From Lineus longissimus (lineage: Eukaryota > Nemertea > Pilidiophora > Heteronemertea > Lineidae), in contig NC_088320.1 in assembly GCF_910592395.1 (NCBI RefSeq), positions 10,046,001 to 10,110,000 of the forward strand: a DNA stretch of 64,000 nucleotides, read 5' to 3'. The notes under the pieces are model-generated. The model was given only the letters and a program-made list of their open reading frames with translations, made no database searches and was not told where the DNA came from. Below, piece by piece: positions 45,804 to 54,815 of the stretch (position 1 is the first letter of the stretch; every line of letters starts with the position of its first letter). The position numbers and the translations under genes were made by a program.

Positions 45804-46471
45804 ATATGTGATCTACATCTGCAACATTTGAACATGGGCCACCATTTTTTTTACATTCTGAACAATTTCTTTTTTGGCCCGGTCCCTTGCTGCCGCCTTT
45901 TCTTGCTCAAGTCTATTTTTTTTTCGAGACGCTCTTTTAGTTTCACCAACACCATCTTTTCACCTTGGCGATGCTTTAACCGCAACGCCTTGCTCTTCTT
46001 TCGAGCTTCCAACAGGAGTTTAGTTTGATCACTGGGCGGTTTTGATTTCAGCCAAACAGACACCGTGGAATTTTGTTTTATCATCTGTATGCCCGAGTGG
46101 TAATGAAGTGATGCATTTCGGCATCTGTGCTGGCTAAAATCAAGATCCCCAAAGTGATTTTCAGATACTAAATTTGTCAAACGACAATGCTTCATTTGGA
46201 CACGAAGGTTTTGCTCTGGCTCTTTGCTATACGGACCATCTATAAAATCGGCCAACTGCCGTTCAGTCACCACTATAAATGAGCCCATCAAGGTCTGGAG
46301 AGCGTTCTTTGTTATATTTTGCAACACACCAGGGACACTTACAAACTAAGATTCCTGGACAACACCAGGCTTGGTAACAAAATCTTCAAAAATACCAGGG
46401 TGGTCAGGATCAAGCAAGTCGGTAGCATCTATCTCCCACCGCTTGAAATGGGCAAGCATGCCTTGAACAAA
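45804..46471 (-). pseudogene. Transposase-like gene, middle fragments
   Basis: 46471-46346 reads PFVQGMLAHFKRWEIDATDL and ends in a stop. 46327-45851 continues with LQNITKNALQTLMGSFIVVT, then CRNASLHYHSGIQMIKQNST and a basic coiled-coil-like tail (ALRLKHRQGEKMVLVKLKER). The two lie almost end to end, separated by one stop and a few bases. The right border is the 558-bp TIR element at 46472. Confidence 0.6.
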
Positions 46472-47029
46472 GGGAGCGTCCATTAAGTACGTACGCATGA
46501 AAATGCCAATTTTGAGACCCCCCCCTCCCCCCTGTATGCACATTGTACGCATTGCCTCATACCCCCCTCCCCCCTCTACGAGCGTACGCCTAGAGAACCT
46601 TGAATTCCCTAGCAGACGAACAGACATAGTACCTGATTTTACTACATTGTGGCGCCACAATCGGATTGGCGTCATATTGGCAAGTCGACTGCGCAATTTT
46701 TCTTGGACAGCGACACGCATTACCGGGAAATTTAACGGCGCTGGAAATTGCTAAAACATTGTAGGCTAGTCGGGTAACATCCGAACCCAGAAGCGTATAA
46801 GTTCACACATCTTGGAAGAACAAGTATGATTATCCAAATAAAAATAAGAAAGAGGAGAAGATTATTATGATAATATTTATTTATTTTTTATTTGTTCAAA
46901 AAATGGTTCTTGGGTTGCGTACGTACGCAAGACCATTAACCCCCCCTCCCCCCCCCCTGTACGCATAGTGTACGGATTTCATAGACCCCCCCTCCCCCCT
47001 CAGTGCGTACGTACTTAATGGATGCTCCC
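46472..47029. mobile_element. 558-bp TIR element with four G/C-run blocks
   Basis: The ends are GGGAGCGTCCATTAAGTACG on the left and the reverse complement of GGGAGCATCCATTAAGTACG on the right (26 bp, one mismatch). Four tracts of two C-runs each (about 46518, 46562, 46939 and 46984) lie next to the ends and could form G-quadruplexes on the minus strand. It interrupts the transposase-like frame between QIWEH and PFVQGML. I could not define a target duplication. Confidence 0.78.
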
Positions 47030-47266
47030 ATATTTGTATAAGTCTACATACTCCCGTCTGGCTCTCTAACAACTGCCAAAATGGTCCTGTGACCTTCACA
47101 AAAACAATACCTATAGCCCGAACAAGTGCCATTAACTCGGCACATTTTGCATCAAAATATACACTCTGCAATTTTCCATTGCCATCCGATTTAAAATCCT
47201 TCAAGAAATTTACAATAGACTGACTGTGATGGTATAATGCTGCTGCCCCCTCAAAAAATTATTGAA
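47030..47266 (-). pseudogene. Transposase-like gene, core fragment
   Basis: Reads GAAALYHHSQSIVNFLKDF, then GKLQSVYFDAKCAELMALVR and VTGPFWQLLESQTGVCRLIQ. This is the part after the catalytic core in this protein class. The right side is bounded by the LINE, and a stop lies just upstream of the fragment. Confidence 0.6.
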
Positions 47267-47559
47267 TCTGGAATGTGGTGTGTGCGCTTGTAGCTGCCTG
47301 CCAAAACAGCTCCCAACAAAATCACTGTTTTTCGAATCATATAGTGTTGGATTTCCTTTTCATCAGTTTCAATCTTCTTATGAATGCCCATGGAGCACTT
47401 TGAACACTTTTGCTATCGAGTGGGACTTCATTGGAATTATACACGGATGGCCAAAACTTTTTCAACTCTCCTGTGGGCCCTGGTGCCATTGCTGTGTACA
47501 TGTATGTACACACATTTGTATAGCAGTGCTAATGCATATGGATTGTACACACCAGTTTC

Positions 47560-48310
47560 AGACATGCATATAACCACCTACTCAAGGGATTATCTGTGGA
47601 GTATGTCCAACAGGAATCACATTTCCGATCAATCCTGGATAACAACATTGGACTTTGCAACAAAGAGAGTTATTCTTCCAAGACCAACGAAACGAACCCA
47701 TAGGGGAAAGAGAGCTGGTGTTCGAATGAAAGCCGGGAGGATTAAGAGAAACCGATCAAAATCAGGACTCACTGTTGGCATTTTGAATGCCCAATCCATC
47801 AGAAATAAAGTGGACCAGATTCATGACATTATCATTGAATTTGACATTGACATTTTTACTTTTACTGAGACCTGGGTAACTTCCAAGGCCAAAGATGAGT
47901 ATTTCCTCAAAGCCCTGGCCATATAAGGGTATAAACTCTTCAGTGTTCCCCGCAGAGGAAACAAAGGCTGGGGTGGAGTCGCTGTACTCTACAAGTCCAA
48001 CATGGTTGTGTCATCTTCCTCTTCGACCCAGAGTGCCACTAGTTTTGAAACCTGTGAAATAGTGTTTTCCCTAGGAGCCAAGTGTCTCAGAGTAGTTGTC
48101 GTGTACCGACCACCGCCATCAACGAAGAACAAACTATCAATTCCGTTATTCTTCGAGGAGTTTACTCCTACTCTCCAGAGCTTTGCCACGAGTCATGGTG
48201 ATCTTCTCATAACTGGGGATATCAACTTTCATCTCGATGTCCCAAGTGAGTCGGCGCCTCGACGCTTTCTTGAACTCCTCGCAGTGACAGTGACATCATT
48301 TCTAGTCTGG
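47560..48310 (+). pseudogene. LINE endonuclease (APE type), one stop
   Basis: A basic leader (HRGKRAG) precedes the APE-type endonuclease: LTVGILNAQSIRNKVDQIHD, FTFTETWV, GGVAVLY, VVVYRPPPSTKN, and LLITGDINFHLDV with the catalytic GD-N. A TAA at 47924-47926 interrupts the frame after FLKALAI. Near 48290 the frame changes, and the final LDHNLVVVNV (the usual SDHxxV) is read in the frame of the RT ORF. The protein nicks target DNA to start target-primed reverse transcription. Confidence 0.83.
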
Positions 48311-50544
48311 TGCAAGGGGACATGATTTTAGATCACAACTTAGTCGTAGTCAATGTGTCCCATCCAAAGCCATCCCCAAAGCGTGTCACTGTGATGACGC
48401 GAAAACTTCGGGACATTGATCTGAACTCACTGACAAAGGACATTTCCGAAATGGAGTGGCCCGCAGCTGACTCCGACCTGGACTCTCTGTGCTCAGCGTT
48501 CCACACTGGACTAAGGGATCTCCTTGACCAACACGCTCCGGAAAAAGCCAAGACTGTCACTGTCCGGCCATCGCAACCCTGGTTCTCGCCTGAGGTTCAT
48601 GGAGTCAAGACCAAGAAAAGGAAGGCTGAAAAACTATGGAGAAAAAGTGGGCTTACTGTACACAAGGAAATATACCAGCAGGCACGTAACACCTTCAACA
48701 TGTTGATCGACTCCACTAAATCCGCTTACTTCAACAGGCGGATTGAAGAGGCGGACGGTAACCTGAGAGAGAGGCAAAAACTCTTTCAGAACATTCTCCA
48801 CACTAGTCGTGAAGTAAAACTTCCACAGCACTCGGACCAAAGGGAACTGGCTGACAAGTTTGCCAACTTCTTTCATGACAAAGTGAAGAAAATCCGCTCG
48901 GGGTTACCTACCGTCGACAAGGATGTTGTGGATAATGCAGTACTCGCCACCAAGAACCATTCGTTTACCGTTTTTGAGCCTGTCACCTGTGATGAACTCT
49001 CCAGTGTTATGAAGAAATCGCCCACGAAATCATGCCCGTTGGATCCACTTCCTACCTGGATGATTAAAGCAACGCTCCCCGAGGTTGTAGAGGTGATAAG
49101 GGACATTGTCAATTCTTCGATGAAAAGTGGTGACGTGCCCGAGCAGATGAAAATTGCTCTAGTGTCACCCCTACTAAAAAAGCCGTCACTCGATCCTGAA
49201 ATCTTACAAAACTATCGACCAGTTAGCAACTTATCCTTTTTGTCAAAGGTACTTGAACTTGTTATTGCAGCCCGGTTGAATACGTACATGGACACTCACA
49301 ACCTTCACGATGCCTTCCAATCAGCCTACAAGGCTAAGCATAGTACTGAATCGGCATTACTGAGGGTCCAGAACGATATTCGCAACATGGTTGATAAACA
49401 TGGTGCAGCTGTATTAGTGTTACTAGATCTCAGTGCCGCGTTCGACACGGTCGACCACGAAGGTCTCCTCTCGCGTCTACAAAATCTCCTTGGTATCAAC
49501 GGTATCCCGCTAAAGTGGTTTCGTTCATATCTGGCGGGGAGGACGCAACATGTGTGTATCAGCGGAAAGAGATCAGCGCCTCAAACACTCAATTATGGCG
49601 TACCACAGGGGTCAGTATTAGGCCCCATCCTTTTCCTGGTCTACATCCTGCCACTTGGTCCCCTTATCGATGGTTTTGGCACCCCTAGGCACGGATACGC
49701 GGATGACAATCAGTTGTATGTAGCACTTCCTGTCACTCAGGCCGCTTCAAGGATCATCGACCTCGAGATCTGTCTCGTTGATATTCATGACTGGCTTACT
49801 GTTAACAAGCTCAAAGGAAATCCTTCTAAAACAGAGATCGAACTCTTTGGCTCACAGAGAGTAATCGATTCACTGAACGTTAAATCACTTGTAGTCGCTG
49901 GCGTCCAGGTCACTCCGTCCAGTGGCCCTGTGCGGAACCTCGGAGTGTATTTTGATCAAACTCTTTCTATGGCATCACACATAAACTACATCATCAAATC
50001 TGCAACTTACCACTTGCGCATTATTGGTCGCGCTCGCAAGCTCCTTACAACTGCAGCAACGAAAGAGCTAGTGCACTCACTGGTGATGTCTCGTTTGGAC
50101 TACGGAAATAGTCTGTTAGCTGGGGTTGATGAGCAACTCCTGCACAAATTACAACTAGTGCAGAGCCGTGCAGCAAGAATAATTACAAGGACTCCACTAC
50201 GTGAGCACATAACACCCGTTTTGAGAACTCTCCACTGGCTTCCGATACCATATCGTATCGATTTCAAGGTTTTACTCATGGTGTTCAAAGCCAAAAACAA
50301 CATGGCTCCATCATATATCTCGGACATCCTGCCATCGTATGTCCCAGGGCGATCCCTGAGATCGGATAACCAAGAGTTGTTGGTGACTCCCAGGTATCGC
50401 CTTGAGACATTTGGTGGCAGAAGCTTTACAGTTTATGCCAGCAAATTATGGAACTCGCTGGACACTAACACCCGCAACAGCTCCACCGTCAGCGAGTTCA
50501 AAAGAAGATTAAAAACCAAACTATTTGAACAGTGTTTTTGTTAA
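48310..50544 (+). CDS. LINE reverse transcriptase ORF
   Basis: A 744-codon open frame. In order: the end of the endonuclease, a basic linker, the N-terminal RT motif KKSPTKSCPLDPLPTWMIK, NYRPVSNLSFLSKVLELV, LLDLSAAFDTVDHEGLL, GVPQGSVLGPILFLVYI, active site YADDNQLY (YADD at 49696-49707), LGVYFDQTLSM, and the CR1/L2-type C-terminus with LHWLPIPYRIDFKVLLM and KLWNSLD. No stop interrupts RT, and all catalytic motifs are present. The start codon is formal, because the frame continues from the endonuclease after a frameshift. Confidence 0.92.
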   Translation: MQGDMILDHNLVVVNVSHPKPSPKRVTVMTRKLRDIDLNSLTKDISEMEWPAADSDLDSLCSAFHTGLRDLLDQHAPEKAKTVTVRPSQPWFSPEVHGVKTKKRKAEKLWRKSGLTVHKEIYQQARNTFNMLIDSTKSAYFNRRIEEADGNLRERQKLFQNILHTSREVKLPQHSDQRELADKFANFFHDKVKKIRSGLPTVDKDVVDNAVLATKNHSFTVFEPVTCDELSSVMKKSPTKSCPLDPLPTWMIKATLPEVVEVIRDIVNSSMKSGDVPEQMKIALVSPLLKKPSLDPEILQNYRPVSNLSFLSKVLELVIAARLNTYMDTHNLHDAFQSAYKAKHSTESALLRVQNDIRNMVDKHGAAVLVLLDLSAAFDTVDHEGLLSRLQNLLGINGIPLKWFRSYLAGRTQHVCISGKRSAPQTLNYGVPQGSVLGPILFLVYILPLGPLIDGFGTPRHGYADDNQLYVALPVTQAASRIIDLEICLVDIHDWLTVNKLKGNPSKTEIELFGSQRVIDSLNVKSLVVAGVQVTPSSGPVRNLGVYFDQTLSMASHINYIIKSATYHLRIIGRARKLLTTAATKELVHSLVMSRLDYGNSLLAGVDEQLLHKLQLVQSRAARIITRTPLREHITPVLRTLHWLPIPYRIDFKVLLMVFKAKNNMAPSYISDILPSYVPGRSLRSDNQELLVTPRYRLETFGGRSFTVYASKLWNSLDTNTRNSSTVSEFKRRLKTKLFEQCFC

Positions 50545-50649
50545 GCGCAGCTGAGCAATTTTTCTAATTGGATTTTGCGCTATATAAATGCTATTTGTAT
50601 GTATGTATTGTATATAATCTATTCATTCGAAAGCTCTGTATTTTGGACA

Positions 50650-51253
50650 TACCGTATTTTGCTGCGTATAAGGCGCAGCTTTTTGACCCAAGAAAGCCCT
50701 AAAATCGGGGGGTGCGCGTTATACGAAGGTGTGTGTTATCTATGGCCTAGCCCTAGGAAGCCACCAAATGATCACAAGATTTTTTCCATCAACTCATTTC
50801 TTTTGACGGCTTTTTTGGCTCGCAACCAAGTCGGCGCATTTTATATTTTTGCACGAAAGAAAAATCGGGAATATCGATGCACTTTGCATAGTTCACCGAT
50901 GCTAACTCGCCTGTTCTGTACGCAAGACATATTAGTATCCTCATTATCATTTCAGTTACTTCTATAAATGTTTTTGAGGGTCCTTAGCGGCAATATTCAG
51001 AGCGTAGATGCGAGATAAATCCAAATCGATAAATCAGCTGATCGTGTGCCGCCATGATTTAACATCAAAGCGAGGCTTTTACGAAGGAAAGATAGGCAGG
51101 GGGCATCTCAGAAGTTATTATGTAGTGTATACCTGTAGTATGTAAAATGTACTGCGTGTTAAACGTAGGTGCGCCTTATGTCTGGATTTTGTCTACGGAC
51201 TCAATGGGTGCGCTTTATACCCCGGTGTGTTTTATACGCAGCAAAATACGGTA
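50650..51253. mobile_element. TA-flanked MITE (Tc1/mariner-like ends)
   Basis: The ends are TACCGTATTTTGCTGCGTAT on the left and the reverse complement ...GCAAAATACGGTA on the right. TA at each end could be the target duplication. Phrases such as AAGGCGCA/TGCGCC recur near both ends. The right border lies exactly where the N-terminal transposase-like frame breaks (after ARKCWGL), so it inserted into that gene. Confidence 0.75.
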
Positions 51254-53344
51254 ATCCCCAGCATTTCCTGGCAGTATGCTTCCCAATCCGCCCTACAACC
51301 ATTTTTCTCATCCCCCTCGGACCCAAGACCTCACAACCAAGTCTAATGAACCGGGAAACACTTGATTCAGAGGCACTCACATAACTCCTAAACCTTGGTT
51401 CCGCATCCCGGCCTAGTTTACGCCCTAACATCTCACACAACCCGGTTTCAATTTCCTTCAGTTTCATCTCACAAGCTGAAGAAAGGCCCAGAAGAAAATG
51501 CGCATTACAAAACAGAAAATGTAATATAGTCTCATCACCGATGAACTCTTGTCTGTGTTCATTTAATTGTTCATTAAACGCCTTGTTTACACTTGCCCTA
51601 TCAGACATGGTACCAAACATTTTTCTTAACATAGATTTGTAGAACTGCTCTTTTTCATTTTCAGAATTGAAGCCAGATTCTGACACAATAGCATCAACAA
51701 GTTCTTCCATCAACGCTATGGCATTATCAAGGAGGGTAACCTGATCTTCAACCGCAATGGGTGAAAATCCAGCGGACATAATTTTACCACTATCTAGAGC
51801 AATCTGCTGACCCATGATCTTTCTACGATCTCTCGTAGTACCATCACTGTGGAAATTCCACCGATTTGAATCTAAGACGCCCTCAGCAACCTGCATTTTG
51901 CTCAAAACCTGAGCTCTATCAACCATGTTCGTTACAGTATCAGCAGAAGGAAGTTGTTTGAGTGGTATTTCTTTCTCAAATACCCAAAAAGCTACAGCTT
52001 GTATTATTTTCGAACATTTTTCAGAGGACACTTCCAACTCACCGACCACCTCCATAACACACTTCTCAATGGCCTCTGTAAATTGATAGCCATCCCTAGT
52101 TGTCACACTTTCAGACCTTATGTCAATCAGTTCAGACTCGAGCTCTCCACATTCACATTTCAATGAGGAGATATCCTTTTTGAGTCTCTGTTTGTCCTTT
52201 TTCAATGTTTTTATTGTCAATTTCTGACTGGCAACTTGCGATTCTAAGGCCTTTCCCGATTTTTTGAGTTTACTGTTCTTGGAATTTGCGTTTACAAGCG
52301 ATTTATGGATCAAGTTCAGTTCCTTCTCTTCCAGGTATTTTTTCCTTCTCCCATTTCGAATGTATTGTTTCCTACTTTTCGCATCCTTCAGCTGTTCCTT
52401 TGATGATTCTAACTGTTCTGATTTTTCGCTCAATGCACCACTTAAATGTTCTGCACGTTCCTTAAACCTTGAAACCACACCAATTTGCTTTTTGAAATCG
52501 TCTTTCAGTTTATCAATTAGCAGTCTGTGCGCTTCTTCAACTTTTTTACAATCAGCCAGTTCAGTTTTTAAGTTACTAAATGCAGCAGCATCACATGACG
52601 TGCTAGCTTTTTGCTGATTCCAACTGCCACAATCAGCAGAGTCAGGAGCACCCTTCCCAATTTGAATTTGGGGTACACAAACTCCCACTTCCTCGCTCAG
52701 CAACGAAGCAGCATCTGCTACTGGAAACACAGGCGGAAAGGCAAGAACACAAATTGGTACCACTGGCTGACCACAAAACACAGTGGCAGCATTCGAATTC
52801 TTGGACTTCGATTTCGCTAAAGTCTTTTTCCTCCGAGTGCTTTCACGGATTTGTTTCTTCAGCAGTGTTCGATCTCTAGCGCAAGAAAATTCAGGAAACA
52901 ATGTTTCTAGAATCAGTTGGAGATCATGAGAACAAAAGCTGTCCAGTTCTAGCAACAAACCATTCGTTAACACTGGTTGAAGTCGATCACATGGAGCAGT
53001 AGTCAAATCAAGTAGATCTGACCATCCGAGTCCGGCTTTGTCACATTCTGGACCGACATAGTTCAAGTTCAGCGTTGTAGCATAAAATGCATCTCTATCG
53101 TCTCTCGTTTTACATTTCAGAATTCCCGCACACACCCGGATAACAAGCTGCCGAAAACTCTTCCTTGGGTACTGCGGAAATATCTTCGACATCCACGTCT
53201 CTGTATCCTTCTATGTTCTCCCGGATGCCTCTTTCACGGCAAATATCTGCAGGATTAGGCGTTGTGTCACCGCTTTTCCGTCTATGGACGGCAGGCTTGG
53301 TCGACGACATCTGCCCTCCTTCAGGAACACCGATTCGAGCAAAG
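51254..53344 (-). pseudogene. Transposase-like gene, N-terminal and catalytic part
   Basis: Starts after an acceptor (TTATTTTTCAG, exon from 53344) with an ATG at 53310 (MSSTKPAVHRRKSGD). One frame change near 53150 leads into a 650-residue open frame. This has a long coiled coil (about 52560-52090) and then an RNase H-like region with RWNFHSDGTTRDRRKIMGQQ, TMSDRASVNKAFNEQL and LHFLFCNAHFLLGL; the Asp in HSDGTT and in MSDRAS are candidate catalytic residues. It ends at 51254, where a MITE interrupts it. I place it in a large transposase-like class common in marine invertebrates but cannot give a superfamily. Fragments at 47.2-44.6 kb are its continuation. Confidence 0.65.
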
Positions 53345-54029
53345 CTTGGGTTTCATCACCTGAAAAATAAATAAACGTATAAAAATACATGGCAAAACTA
53401 GACCAAAACTAACTAACAGGAATATGATATTGCAAAATAAATCAATAACCTGTAATATGATATCCCAGGATCTTAAATGTACAGAGTTATGTACAGGCAC
53501 GGGTGCACTGTACACTGGAAGCGAGGTTGGATAAACACTGCTTTTTCAAGTCGGCCATTTTGAAAAACTTTGAATCGACAGAAAATTATTTTTTCAATGA
53601 CAAGTATTGCAAAAACTAGGGCACATATGTCACCCAAACCACTTGTGAACAGCTTTCACACATATGCAGTTTACAACTATTTATTTTTGAGGTACCCTAA
53701 TTGAACTCGTTCATCATGATGAAATCCGCCTCGAATTCCAACATAACCATCACATTATTTGCAGGTCGGGATCAATTGAAGCGGGTGGGTTTGAAAAAGA
53801 CTTTCAAACAGCAATTATAAAACATCAAATTATAATGAAACTTATCAACAAAACACTTATTCAATACGATACAAGGATGGTAGATATGTTGAGAAACCAT
53901 GTGTACTTACTTATTTCCAAAAAAATATCTTGATATCGACGAAATTGATCACTTTGTCCAGCAGAAAATTCGGCATTGTTTACTTAGGGCTCCATTGTTG
54001 AGATTGTGCAGAGAGCTATGCAAACTATA
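53345..54029. other. Unassigned AT-rich sequence upstream of the transposase-like gene
   Basis: It lies just upstream (minus strand) of the exon starting at 53344 and has a pyrimidine-rich acceptor at its left edge, so it is probably an intron or leader. No coding frame of note. Confidence 0.4.
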
Positions 54030-54426
54030 GTCGTACTTCCACCTATCAAATCCCCGTGTCTTTTGCGCTAACACCTATGAATTGCCGTGTCTAAAAAGAC
54101 CCGTGTGTCAAATCCCTGTGTCTATTAGCCCCATGTTCAACACGGGTTTTTTGATAGGTGGAATCTGAATAGCCACGGCAATTGCAAGCTCGAAGACCCG
54201 GCGACAGATGGCGCGGTGTAGTTGCCTCGGTATTGCGCATGTGAAATTCCCCTCCAACGGGAAAGAAACACAGGAGAGCTCCCTACCTACAGCGCACCTG
54301 TCGCCGGGGCTATTAACCATTATCTAGCACCACTGATAGGTGTAAGTGCGCCCCGGGTTTTTTGACACACGGCGAAGACACGGGTCTTGAAAAAACACTG
54401 GGTTTTATGATAGGTGGAACTACGAC
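54030..54426. mobile_element. TIR element G2, inverted copy of G1
   Basis: The ends are GTCGTACTTCCACCTATCAA and the reverse complement of GTCGTAGTTCCACCTATCAT. It is the reverse complement of G1 (45368-45803) over nearly its whole length, with a deletion around G1's palindrome. The flanks are ATA on the left and TTA on the right, so a 3-bp duplication is only partly supported. Confidence 0.78.
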
Positions 54427-54815
54427 TTATTGCGAGGCGCCGTTTCGCACATGGGTGAATGATTTGTTCATTTGATTAAAAATATTTTACGAAGTTTAAC
54501 CTTTCCAACGATACTAAATACCACCACAGTGTGACAGTACCTCGTTGAAAATTTTGAGATTGAAATTTTAAACTCTCATTTTCAAATGAATTTAAAAGTT
54601 TTCTACAGATGAAATGCATATCGATGGATTCGTCATAACTGTGGCTAACTTTCTGTCTAGGTTTTATTTGATTTAATTGAATGGTGAAACAGCGCCAGCA
54701 CGTTGTGTGAATAGTTGGGCTTGGTTAAGCGGCCAAAATCTTAGATTTGTTTAAAACAAGCCAAAGTGGTCCAACTTTCACTTGTGTTTTCTCACTAACG
54801 GTATGGTGCATTTAA
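54427..54815. other. Unassigned sequence
   Basis: AT-rich, with no coding frame and no repeat end that I can recognise. It lies between G2 and the element at 54816. Confidence 0.45.

Larger units (their letters stand above)
47400..50615 (+). mobile_element. CR1/L2-like LINE, nearly full length
   Basis: The 5' coding part and endonuclease lie at about 47560-48310 and the reverse transcriptase at 48310-50544. The 3' end is a short untranslated tail ending in TATGTATGTATTG-type repeats, as in CR1/L2-clade elements. The start is uncertain (47270-47560). It is inserted in the opposite orientation in the transposase-like gene, whose fragments lie on both sides. One in-frame stop (47924) and one frame change near 48290 mean the copy is not fully intact. 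Confidence 0.85.

Noticed and set aside
46896-47204. Whole 102-codon minus frame as one protein
   Set aside because: Only its first part (to about 47030) is transposase-like; the glycine-rich end is the G/C-run TIR element.
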